Shown here piece after piece: positions 1 to 5,686 of a stretch of 8,693 nt of DNA. The translations under genes and the position numbers were made by a program. Each line of letters starts with the position of its first letter. Positions within the stretch are counted from its first letter, which is position 1. The notes below the pieces were generated by a model that was not told where the DNA came from, made no database searches, and saw only the letters and a list, made by a program, of their open reading frames with translations. Source of the stretch: Candidatus Spechtiibacteriota bacterium (GTDB lineage: Bacteria > Patescibacteriota > Minisyncoccia > Spechtbacterales > HO2-43-30); contig JACOUK010000027.1 of assembly GCA_016177905.1 (NCBI GenBank), positions 1 to 8,693 of the forward strand. The letters run 5' to 3'.

Positions 1-1
1 A

Positions 2-1072
2 ATCTGCGCGATGTCCGGAGGCGTGGATAGTGCAGTGTCCGCGGCTTTGCTCAAAAAGGCCGGGTTTGACGTGGCCGGAGTTTTTATGAAGTGCTGGAGC
101 GAAGATGAAGTGCGAACCGGCGTCTGCACCGCGGAAGAAGATGAAATGTGGGCGAGGCGAGCCGCCGCGAAAATTGGAATACCATTTTACAGCGTGGATT
201 TGGTGAAAGAATACAAAAAGCGCGTGGTAGAGTACTTTGTTCGCGAATATAAAGCGGGTCGCACGCCCAATCCGGATGTCATGTGCAACAAGGAAATCAA
301 ATTTGGAATGTTTTACGATATGGCGATGAAGGAATTTACGGCGGATTATGTGGCAACGGGTCACTATGCCCGTATCGTTCCCTTCTCCTTACGAAGGAGA
401 AGGGCAAGGGGTGAGGTAGTCAAATTACTGAAAGGAAAAGATCCGAATAAAGATCAAAGCTATTTTCTTTGGGCGGTGGCGAGGGAAAAATTTAAGAACA
501 TTTTATTCCCCGTAGGCGGGTATGTGAAACCGAAAGTGCGTATGTTAGCTCGTGAATTCGGATTGCCCAATGCCGAGCGCAAAGATAGTCAAGGGATTTG
601 CTTTATCGGCAAAGTGCGTGTCGGGAATTTTTTACGCAATTACATTGACGACAAACCGGGTGAAATTATGAATCAGAACGGCGAAAAAGTGGGAGCGCAC
701 GAGGGGCTCCATTTTTACACGGTTGGCCAGCGGAAGGGTATCAATATCGGCGGCGGCCCTCCATATTACGTGGCGCAAAAAAATTATGCGGAAAATACGC
801 TTTTGGTTGTTCGCGAATACGACGACGCTCTTTTCCAAAAGAGTCTTTGCGCCTCAAGTCTTAATTGGATAAGTAAGAAGCCGTGTTTTCCATATCGCTG
901 TAAAGTAAAAATCCGCTATCGCGATGCCGACCGGGATGCTATAATAAAAAAAGAAGATTTCGACGGGAATTTGAATATCGAATTTAACGATCCCCAAAGG
1001 GCGGTAACCCCGGGCCAGTCAATTGTGTTTTACCAAGGGGATGAGTTACTAGGCGGCGGAATTATTTTATAA
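2..1072 (+). CDS. mnmA: tRNA-specific 2-thiouridylase MnmA (5'-truncated by window edge)
   Basis: MnmA transfers sulfur to uridine 34 of tRNAs for Lys, Glu and Gln in the cytoplasm, using ATP to adenylate the base. The ATP-binding PP-loop SGGVDS is at the very start. Counting from the ATG at 11, the catalytic cysteine pair is visible: Cys92 in NPDVMCNKEIKFG and Cys197 in DSQGICFIGK. GHYARI and DPNKDQSYFL are also family hallmarks. The frame is open upstream of the ATG at 11 and encodes I-C-A there, matching the hydrophobic strand that normally precedes MSGGVDS, so the true start lies a few codons outside the window. The 353 visible residues otherwise fit the usual length of about 360. An unusual arginine-rich stretch (about residues 124-137) replaces a loop between GHYARI and LLKG and is encoded by a palindromic insert at 380-416. 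The next gene starts 9 bp after the stop, so they are probably co-transcribed. Confidence 0.96.
   Translation: MCAMSGGVDSAVSAALLKKAGFDVAGVFMKCWSEDEVRTGVCTAEEDEMWARRAAAKIGIPFYSVDLVKEYKKRVVEYFVREYKAGRTPNPDVMCNKEIKFGMFYDMAMKEFTADYVATGHYARIVPFSLRRRRARGEVVKLLKGKDPNKDQSYFLWAVAREKFKNILFPVGGYVKPKVRMLAREFGLPNAERKDSQGICFIGKVRVGNFLRNYIDDKPGEIMNQNGEKVGAHEGLHFYTVGQRKGINIGGGPPYYVAQKNYAENTLLVVREYDDALFQKSLCASSLNWISKKPCFPYRCKVKIRYRDADRDAIIKKEDFDGNLNIEFNDPQRAVTPGQSIVFYQGDELLGGGIIL
380..416. repeat. Palindromic repeat inserted in frame in mnmA
   Basis: Positions 380-390 (CCCTTCTCCTT) and 394-404 (AAGGAGAAGGG) are a perfect 11-bp inverted repeat with a 3-nt loop. They are followed by a tail AAGGGGTGAGG (406-416). 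The unit is read through as protein and gives the odd residues PFSLRRRRARGEV in a loop of MnmA that is normally variable and polar. Similar CCCTTCTCC/GGGGTGAGG palindromes are, from general knowledge, common dispersed intergenic repeats in bacteria. Finding one inside a conserved gene resembles the in-gene palindromic elements of Rickettsia. That it is mobile or repeated in this genome is inference, because only one clear copy is in the window. Confidence 0.6.
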
Positions 1073-1081
1073 AGCTAAACT

Positions 1082-1393
1082 ATGGATGCGGCTCGCGAGT
1101 TAAAAAAAGCGCGTGAGGAAATCACAAAATTTGAAGAGACAATTCATGGGAAGATCCTTGAGCGCCAGAAACTTGAACAGGAAATCAAGACAATAGGAGA
1201 GAAGACTCTTGAAGCGCAGAGTTTGGCCAGAGAGCTTAGCTTGAAGCGTTCGTTGCTCGGCCGCCTCGACCTTGATCTTACTCGTTTGCGAATGCAAAAA
1301 ATGCGGCTTGAGCGGGAGATTCCTCTGATAGAGCGTGAATTTCAGCGAATGGAAAGGGAGAAAAGGGTAGGAGGCGGAAGTCTTTTTCATTGA
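1082..1393 (+). CDS. Small coiled-coil protein of unknown function
   Basis: This 103-residue protein is almost entirely charged and helical. Residues 1-95 show leucine, isoleucine and methionine spaced at heptad-like intervals among Lys, Glu and Arg (for example LERQKLEQEIKTIGE and MRLEREIPLIEREFQRM), which predicts a long coiled coil. There is no signal peptide, membrane segment or recognised motif. A short glycine-rich tail (GGGSLFH) ends it. The start is the first ATG after mnmA, 9 bp downstream, with no good Shine-Dalgarno. The stop TGA at 1391-1393 lies 1 bp before the alaS ATG, so it is probably translationally coupled within one operon. An overlapping reverse-strand frame exists, but this strand is favoured by the coiled-coil composition and operon spacing. 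The function is not recognised; being between two tRNA genes does not by itself establish a role in translation. Confidence 0.72.
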   Translation: MDAARELKKAREEITKFEETIHGKILERQKLEQEIKTIGEKTLEAQSLARELSLKRSLLGRLDLDLTRLRMQKMRLEREIPLIEREFQRMEREKRVGGGSLFH

Positions 1394-1394
1394 C

Positions 1395-2774
1395 ATGACC
1401 TCTAGCGCGCTTCGTAAAAAGTTTTTGGATTTCTTCAAGGCTCAAGGGCATGCGGTTGTGCCTTCGTCTTCATTGTTGCCCGATGATCCGTCGGTGCTTT
1501 TGACGACCGCCGGGATGCAGCAGTTTAAAAAGTATTTCACTGGAGAACTAGACGCAAAGAAAGATTTTATCTTGCCAAATGGTCAACCTGCTGTAGGTAC
1601 TGCATCAATTCAAAAATGCTTTCGTACTTCAGATATTGATGAGGTGGGGGATGAGACTCACCTCACTTTTTTTGAGATGATGGGAAATTTTAGTTTTGGA
1701 GGATATTTTAAGGAAGATGCAATTCGCTACGCCAAAGATTTTTTGGATTTGATCGACATAAAGATTGATCATGTGACTGTTTTTCAAGGAGATTCTGAAG
1801 TAGAGCAAGACAAGGATTCCATAAAAATTTGGAATTCCCTCGGGTTTTCTGAAGAGAAAGGCAATCTCAAACTTATGGGCAGGGAAGACAATTTTTGGGG
1901 TCCCACTGGAAACGAAGGTCCATGCGGCCCCACGACAGAGATTTACGCAGGGGGTATCGAAATTTGGAATATCGTGTTTAATCAGTATTTCGGTTATTGG
2001 CCAAAACCAGCGTTACAAGAAGTATCAAACAGTATTCGTCAACATCCCGCTTACCTATCAAGTACTGTGGAACCGATCAGTCTTCGTTTAAAACCACTGC
2101 CCCTCCAGGGAGTAGACACCGGCATGGGTTTGGAACGATTGGCAATGGTTTCTCAGGGGAAATCCAACATTTTCGAAACAGATCTTTTCGCTTCCCTTAA
2201 AGCTTTTTTACCCGCGAATACGCACCCCGTTGCCTTGAGAAGAACACTTGATCATATTCGCGGAATTGGTTTTCTCTTGGCAGATGGCATGCGACCGTCA
2301 AAGAAAGAAGCTGGCTATGTGCTTCGACGATTGATTAGAAAAACAGTACTGTATGAATCTCGTTATCAGTTTTCTGAAGATGCTTTCCGTAACATGCTTG
2401 AAGCTGTAATTCGTGAATATGGTGATTTCTACAACGAACTAAAAGAAAATGAGAACTCTATTACTGAGGTATTTATGGGTGAGCGAAAAAAATTCAAAAA
2501 ACTTGTTAGTGAAGGTCGTCAACGAATCCGTAAGCTTATCGAAGCGAAAGAAATAGAACCAAAGTTCGCGGTGAAGATGAGAGAAGATTTTGGCTCGAAG
2601 AGCACAGACTTCATTAAGATGATTTCCGGAGACGAGGCATTTGATATCTATCAAACATACGGTTTCCCCCCCGAACTTATTGAAAAGCACAAGAGAAGCA
2701 TCGGGAAATTTCTCGCGCAGGAAGGGAAAGGAAATTTGGGGGCCACGGCCTGCTGTTGGATACCGGCGAATTGA
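1395..2774 (+). CDS. alaS: Alanyl-tRNA synthetase, N-terminal catalytic part (gene split by frame change)
   Basis: This part activates alanine and charges tRNA-Ala (class II synthetase core). Class II motif 1 is around residues 37-50 (TTAGMQQFKKYFTG). Motif 2 is at 73-102 (QKCFRTSDIDEVGDETHL, then FFEMMGNFSFG), and motif 3 at 239-250 (GVDTGMGLERLA). FWGPTGNEGPCGPTTEIY at 167-184 is a diagnostic AlaRS stretch. About 30 extra residues (201-231) lie between FNQYF and LKPLPLQG. The tRNA-recognition helices follow up to IYQTYGFPPELIE. After that the reading frame loses homology: the last 29 residues or so (from about 2684) are out-of-frame translation ending at TGA 2772-2774. The correct continuation is found in the -1 frame, which carries the editing domain. 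Translation is probably coupled to the previous gene, since there is no well-placed Shine-Dalgarno and only 1 bp separates them. It may be a genuine split, a pseudogene or an assembly or sequencing error. Confidence 0.9.
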   Translation: MTSSALRKKFLDFFKAQGHAVVPSSSLLPDDPSVLLTTAGMQQFKKYFTGELDAKKDFILPNGQPAVGTASIQKCFRTSDIDEVGDETHLTFFEMMGNFSFGGYFKEDAIRYAKDFLDLIDIKIDHVTVFQGDSEVEQDKDSIKIWNSLGFSEEKGNLKLMGREDNFWGPTGNEGPCGPTTEIYAGGIEIWNIVFNQYFGYWPKPALQEVSNSIRQHPAYLSSTVEPISLRLKPLPLQGVDTGMGLERLAMVSQGKSNIFETDLFASLKAFLPANTHPVALRRTLDHIRGIGFLLADGMRPSKKEAGYVLRRLIRKTVLYESRYQFSEDAFRNMLEAVIREYGDFYNELKENENSITEVFMGERKKFKKLVSEGRQRIRKLIEAKEIEPKFAVKMREDFGSKSTDFIKMISGDEAFDIYQTYGFPPELIEKHKRSIGKFLAQEGKGNLGATACCWIPAN

Positions 2775-3247
2775 AAGCTGCAAACGAAGAAGAGTTAAAA
2801 ATTGTGACAAGGTTGCATACGGCTACTCACTTGCTCCAGTCAGCCCTTAGAAAGACGCTTGGAGATACCGTACATCAAGCAGGTTCAGACATTACCGCAG
2901 AGCGTTTGCGCTTTGATTTTACATTTGACCGCAAGCTCACGCCAGAAGAAATCAAAGAAATAGAGGATTGGGTGAATATGGTTGTTCAAAAAGATGTATC
3001 CATGGGCTACAAGGAAATGCCTTATGAGGAAGCGATAAAAACCGGAGCCTTGTATTTTGAAAAAGAAAAATATCCAGCCGTGGTAAAAGTGTATTCCGCG
3101 GCTGACCTTAAAACCGGCGAAGTATTTTCCAAAGAACTATGCGGAGGCCCGCACGTTTCTCGTACATCAGAACTTGGCCGTTTCAAAATCACAAAAGAAG
3201 AGTCTGTCGGCGCGGGGGTGCGCAGAATCCGCGCTATTGTAGAATAG
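2756..3247 (+). CDS. alaS: Alanyl-tRNA synthetase, editing (AlaX-like) part in the shifted frame
   Basis: This is the second additional domain of AlaRS, which hydrolyses Ser and Gly mischarged onto tRNA-Ala. The zinc-ligand motifs HxxxH (His21 and His25 in RLHTATHLLQ) and CxxxH (Cys129 and His133 in ELCGGPHV) are intact when counted from the TTG at 2756. Homology continues upstream of that TTG in the same frame to about 2684 (KAQEKHREISRAG, then KFGGHGLLLDTGELKA), and there is no ATG there. So this is the 3' half of one alaS gene that changed frame, not an obviously independent gene. The TTG at 2756 has no convincing ribosome binding site. The protein ends at GVRRIRAIVE, just after the editing domain, with no DHHA1/C-Ala domain, which is common in CPR AlaRS. 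If expressed separately it would resemble freestanding AlaX editing proteins. Confidence 0.82.
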   Translation: MDTGELKAANEEELKIVTRLHTATHLLQSALRKTLGDTVHQAGSDITAERLRFDFTFDRKLTPEEIKEIEDWVNMVVQKDVSMGYKEMPYEEAIKTGALYFEKEKYPAVVKVYSAADLKTGEVFSKELCGGPHVSRTSELGRFKITKEESVGAGVRRIRAIVE

Positions 3248-3291
3248 TTCATCCACGGTTAGGTAAGGTTAGGAAAAACTTATTATGCTTT

Positions 3292-3333
3292 TGAAATCAC
3301 ATTATAATACGATCATTGCATAATGTGATTTCA
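3292..3333. repeat. Perfect 14-bp inverted repeat with 14-nt loop
   Basis: The arms are TGAAATCACATTAT (3292-3305) and ATAATGTGATTTCA (3320-3333), perfectly complementary, separated by 14 nt. No T-tract follows, so it is not a typical intrinsic terminator. The left arm runs into TATAAT (3303-3308), a possible -10 without a good -35 (TTATTA at 3280-3285). A second small inverted pair, ATTATGC/GCATAAT (3283-3289 and 3318-3324), overlaps it. It could be a dyad operator, the stem of a small RNA, an mRNA-stabilising 3' end for alaS, or a remnant of a mobile element. The sequence alone does not decide. Confidence 0.6.
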
Positions 3334-3360
3334 GGTACTAAGCCCTGTCCTTGTAAAAAT

Positions 3361-3387
3361 TTGACCGCTGTTAGGTTTTGGTATAAT
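3361..3387 (+). promoter_or_regulatory. Extended -10 promoter of the 3462 gene
   Basis: A -35-like TTGACC (3361-3366) is followed after 15 nt by a perfect -10 TATAAT (3382-3387). The TG dinucleotide at 3379-3380 makes an extended -10 (TGGTATAAT), which can compensate for the short spacer. Transcription would begin near 3394 and give a leader of about 68 nt before the ATG at 3462. Confidence 0.6.
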
Positions 3388-3393
3388 ATATTT

Positions 3394-3461
3394 TGTTCAG
3401 GGCACTAAGTCTCTGGAGGTACCTTGACAAGCCCACTGCGGGGCAAAGGAGGTTTCCCACT
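3394..3461 (+). promoter_or_regulatory. Structured 5' leader with strong Shine-Dalgarno for the 3462 gene
   Basis: AAAGGAGGT at 3445-3453 is a near-perfect Shine-Dalgarno, 8 nt before the ATG at 3462, and this fixes the start. Upstream, GCCC (3431-3434) can pair with GGGC (3441-3444), and CCTT (3422-3425) with AAGG (3446-3449), which would tie up half of the Shine-Dalgarno. A second Shine-Dalgarno-like GGAGGT (3415-3420) precedes a TTG in a different frame. The leader could control translation; this is an inference from possible pairing only. Confidence 0.4.
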
Positions 3462-4298
3462 ATGCGGAGCCTTGAGGAGCTTAAACAACTCTCAAAATTG
3501 GCGCTCGATCACGAAGAGCTTGTGGCTATTGCTCGCACTGCGTCGAGCAATACTGATGCCAAAGATCGGGCCCTTGTGTTCACGCGAGGGCATGGGCTCG
3601 ACGAGTGGATCGCAATGTCCTGCCGCTGGCTCAAAATTCTTCGTGATAGAATTAGCCCAGAAGAATTTGAAGACTTCGTACACAAGACTAAACGAGAGGT
3701 GCGTGAAATGACTAGCCAGACTACATCACAGTCAAAGACGGAAGATTACATGTTGAGGATCAATGAATTGTGCTTATGCCCTGGTAAGAAGATTGCCTCA
3801 CTGGCGGAAGCTGCGCGACAGGTAGGATTTGATCCCTCACGCGCGGAAGAGGTCTTGAATGTTACTTTTGATACGAAAGGCCTCTCTGAATTTTTTTGTG
3901 CGCATTGCGTAAGAACGCATACATTTTATTTGGAAATAAGAAGCGAGGAATCCCTGCACAAAGTCGGCCGCATTTTACTGGACCCAATGAGAGAAAATGG
4001 CTTCATATTCAATCTCAATATAGAAATCTGTGGAGTTGCTTTTAGTGCAAATAAAGATTTTCTAGTTGATAGCATTGAATATGACGATAAATTAAGAAAA
4101 GTTATTTTCCATGCCCACACCCGCTCCTACTACTCAGAAGATGGAGACATATACGAACGCTACAAAATTACCCTACAAAACTTCTACATTGGTCGTTCTG
4201 ACCTTCTTTGGTTAAGAATTGAAGGAGTCAATTCTTATCCATCACTCATAGCGGATAGGTTGGAGTTGAGCTTCACGCCCTTCGTGCCGGCAAGCTAA
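3462..4298 (+). CDS. Hypothetical 278-residue protein with CxxC pair
   Basis: I do not recognise this family. The start is fixed by the Shine-Dalgarno AAAGGAGGT 8 nt upstream; the frame is open further upstream, but only non-ATG codons there could start it. Residues 1-82 are strongly helical and charged. Residues 83-95 form a Ser/Thr/Gln linker (SQTTSQSKTED). Residues 96-278 look mixed alpha/beta, with many alternating hydrophobic strands towards the end. Cysteines at 104 and 106 (LCLCPGKK) and a CAHC pair at 146-149 followed by His153 suggest possible metal binding, but this is unproven. There is no signal peptide or membrane segment, so it is probably cytoplasmic. The gene has its own promoter, structured leader and terminator, making it a single-gene unit unlike the packed operons on either side. 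That pattern fits a regulated or recently acquired accessory gene. Codon usage in the C-terminal half seems AT-richer, judged by eye only. Confidence 0.8.
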   Translation: MRSLEELKQLSKLALDHEELVAIARTASSNTDAKDRALVFTRGHGLDEWIAMSCRWLKILRDRISPEEFEDFVHKTKREVREMTSQTTSQSKTEDYMLRINELCLCPGKKIASLAEAARQVGFDPSRAEEVLNVTFDTKGLSEFFCAHCVRTHTFYLEIRSEESLHKVGRILLDPMRENGFIFNLNIEICGVAFSANKDFLVDSIEYDDKLRKVIFHAHTRSYYSEDGDIYERYKITLQNFYIGRSDLLWLRIEGVNSYPSLIADRLELSFTPFVPAS

Positions 4299-4315
4299 CG
4301 CATGTGAGCCGGTTT

Positions 4316-4347
4316 ACCCCCCTTTACTAATAAGGGGGTTTTGTTTT
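4316..4347 (+). terminator. Rho-independent terminator after the 278-residue gene
   Basis: CCCCCTT (4318-4324) pairs perfectly with AAGGGGG (4332-4338) around a 7-nt loop. It is followed directly by TTTTGTTTT (4339-4347). It lies 18 bp after the stop codon at 4298, the classical position, and separates this unit from the next operon. Confidence 0.88.
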
Positions 4348-4376
4348 CCACAGTTTTTGCGTGGATAACTCTGTGG
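4344..4376. promoter_or_regulatory. DnaA-box-like sites in an inverted arrangement
   Basis: TTTTCCACA (4344-4352) differs by one base from the DnaA-box consensus TTATCCACA. CGTGGATAA (4360-4368) differs by one base from its complement TGTGGATAA. CCACAG (4348-4353) and CTGTGG (4371-4376) also form an inverted repeat. The cluster overlaps the region just upstream of the -10 box at 4377-4382, where a bound protein could affect transcription. Near-matches of this kind occur by chance, so the call is weak. Confidence 0.25.
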
Positions 4377-4382
4377 TATAAT
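4374..4382 (+). promoter_or_regulatory. Extended -10 promoter of the FtsA/PilM-like operon
   Basis: TGGTATAAT at 4374-4382 is a perfect extended -10 element. No good -35 is present: TTTTTG at 4354-4359 has the right spacing but poor sequence. The predicted start point, near 4389, is almost at the ATG at 4392, so the mRNA may be leaderless or nearly so. The same TGGTATAAT occurs in the promoter at 3379-3387. Confidence 0.6.
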
Positions 4383-4391
4383 ACACTATGC

Positions 4392-5678
4392 ATGGAGGGG
4401 ATTACTATTTCGGCATTTTTTCGTCATATACTTCCGAGGCGCTTTCGGAGCGAATTAGTCCTTGTGCTTGATATAGGAACATTCAGCGTAAAGGCGCTTA
4501 TCGGCGAGCGGAAGAAAGAGGGGTATTCCATTATTTCAAGATCGGTACGAGAGTATGTTGGAGGAGAGATGAACGCGGACGGAAGTCTGAATGTGTCCGG
4601 GATCACACACACGGTACGGCAGGCGCTTGGAGATCTCAAACATTCGGAAAATAAGAGAAGACTTGCGCCCAAAAAATTAGTGCTTGGAATCGGAGGAGGT
4701 TTTGTGTACGGCAAAACACTGCTCCAGACATACATTCGCGATAATCCCGAAACAGAAATTGACGCGCGAGAGTTTGTAAATATCATCCAGAAATGCGAAC
4801 AGAGAAGTTTTGAGCAGATCCGGAAGTTTTTTCATCGGGAAACAGAACGTTCCGAGCTTGAGGTGCGCATTATTCAGGCAGTTATTCAGGAAATAAAAAT
4901 TGATGGGTATGAGGTCAAAAATCCAGTCGGATTCAAAGGGAAGGAGGTGAGCCTTGCCCTATTTAACGCGTATATTCCGAAGATCTACGCGAAAATTTTT
5001 GAAGATCTTGCGAGCGTCCTGAAGCTTGAACTCGTTTCGATTGTATCCGCTCCGTATGAAGTTTTTCGGGTTGTCATGAAAAATACAAAAAGCGGAGGAG
5101 ATTTTATTCTGCTTGATATGGGGGGGAGCATGACCGAAGTTGCGCTCGCGCGAAAGGGAAAACTGGAGGATATTCGCGCGATTCCAATGGGCGGCTCTTC
5201 GTTTACGCGGCGCATTTCGGAATCTCTGAAGATTGGTTTTTGGGAAGCGGAAAACATCAAGCGAAAATTGGGGACTTCACTTCTTGGGAAAAGCGTTTCC
5301 AAAAAACTTGAGGATATGATACTTCGCGACGCAGAGCTGTTCCTCCATAGCCTCGCCCTTATTTTGAATGATTTTTCCCAAGTGACTCTTTTGCCTTCAC
5401 GCGTGTATCTGTATGGGGGAGGTTCAGTTCTTCCTATATTTCAGAAACTTTTTTTGGAGCATACATGGCGGGACACCCTGTCTTTTTTCGCGAAGCCAAC
5501 CATTGAGCTTCTGACTCCAGCATCATTGGGAGAAGCGGTGAATATGCAGGGGATTTCAGATGTAGACATGCATTGGACAATACCATACGGAATTGCGATT
5601 TCGCAATTGCTCAAAGAAAAATCAGAGGAAGACACGGCAAAGATTTTACGGAGAAGTTTGCGATTAATTCAGTCGTAA
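4392..5678 (+). CDS. FtsA/PilM-like actin-fold ATPase
   Basis: This 428-residue protein belongs to the actin-like ATPase superfamily close to FtsA and PilM. The phosphate 1 motif VLDIGTFSVKALIGE is at residues 25-39. Phosphate 2 is LLDMGGSMTEVAL at 240-252, and the adenosine motif YGGGSVLPIF is at 341-350. Between them, GYEVKNPVGFKGKEVSL (172-188) matches the SHS2 (1C) subdomain of FtsA. FtsA tethers FtsZ to the membrane; PilM is the cytoplasmic ATPase of type IV pilus assembly. The choice between them is not settled here. The N-terminus, AFFRHILPRRFRS (8-20), is cationic and amphipathic and could touch the membrane. The ATG at 4392 is the only ATG before the DIGT motif in this frame and lies only 10 nt after the -10 box, so initiation may be leaderless. 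GGAGGGG (4394-4400) lies inside the gene and would suit only a rare ATT start at 4407. The partner membrane protein follows after 8 bp. Confidence 0.87.
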   Translation: MEGITISAFFRHILPRRFRSELVLVLDIGTFSVKALIGERKKEGYSIISRSVREYVGGEMNADGSLNVSGITHTVRQALGDLKHSENKRRLAPKKLVLGIGGGFVYGKTLLQTYIRDNPETEIDAREFVNIIQKCEQRSFEQIRKFFHRETERSELEVRIIQAVIQEIKIDGYEVKNPVGFKGKEVSLALFNAYIPKIYAKIFEDLASVLKLELVSIVSAPYEVFRVVMKNTKSGGDFILLDMGGSMTEVALARKGKLEDIRAIPMGGSSFTRRISESLKIGFWEAENIKRKLGTSLLGKSVSKKLEDMILRDAELFLHSLALILNDFSQVTLLPSRVYLYGGGSVLPIFQKLFLEHTWRDTLSFFAKPTIELLTPASLGEAVNMQGISDVDMHWTIPYGIAISQLLKEKSEEDTAKILRRSLRLIQS

Positions 5679-5686
5679 GTGAAATT

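Noticed and set aside
937..945. TGCTATAAT inside mnmA as an internal promoter for the downstream genes
   Set aside because: There is no -35 at suitable spacing and it lies within coding sequence. The genes are close enough to be co-transcribed from upstream of mnmA.
1100..1438. Reverse-strand frame opposite the coiled-coil gene
   Set aside because: It is antisense to a well-formed heptad pattern, runs into alaS and lacks any recognisable domain.
2661..2672. Run of seven C as the cause of the alaS frame change
   Set aside because: The correct protein (GFPPELIE) continues in the original frame after the run, so the break lies downstream, near 2680-2690.
2682..2693. Programmed -1 ribosomal frameshift in alaS
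   Set aside because: There is no X-XXY-YYZ slippery heptamer in the correct frame (the site reads GAA AAG), no obvious downstream structure, and the linker is also missing.
3292..3333. Intrinsic terminator for alaS
   Set aside because: The stem is AT-rich, the loop is long (14 nt), and it is followed by GGTACTA rather than a T-tract.
3424..3711. Overlapping 95-codon frame from TTG 3424, preceded by GGAGGT
   Set aside because: It runs out of frame through the hypothetical gene, the composition is not protein-like, and the Shine-Dalgarno spacing is only 3 nt.
5573..5686. Longer membrane protein starting at TTG 5573
   Set aside because: These codons overlap the 3' end of the ATPase gene in another frame and look like its out-of-frame translation. 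The ATG at 5687 fits the operon spacing.
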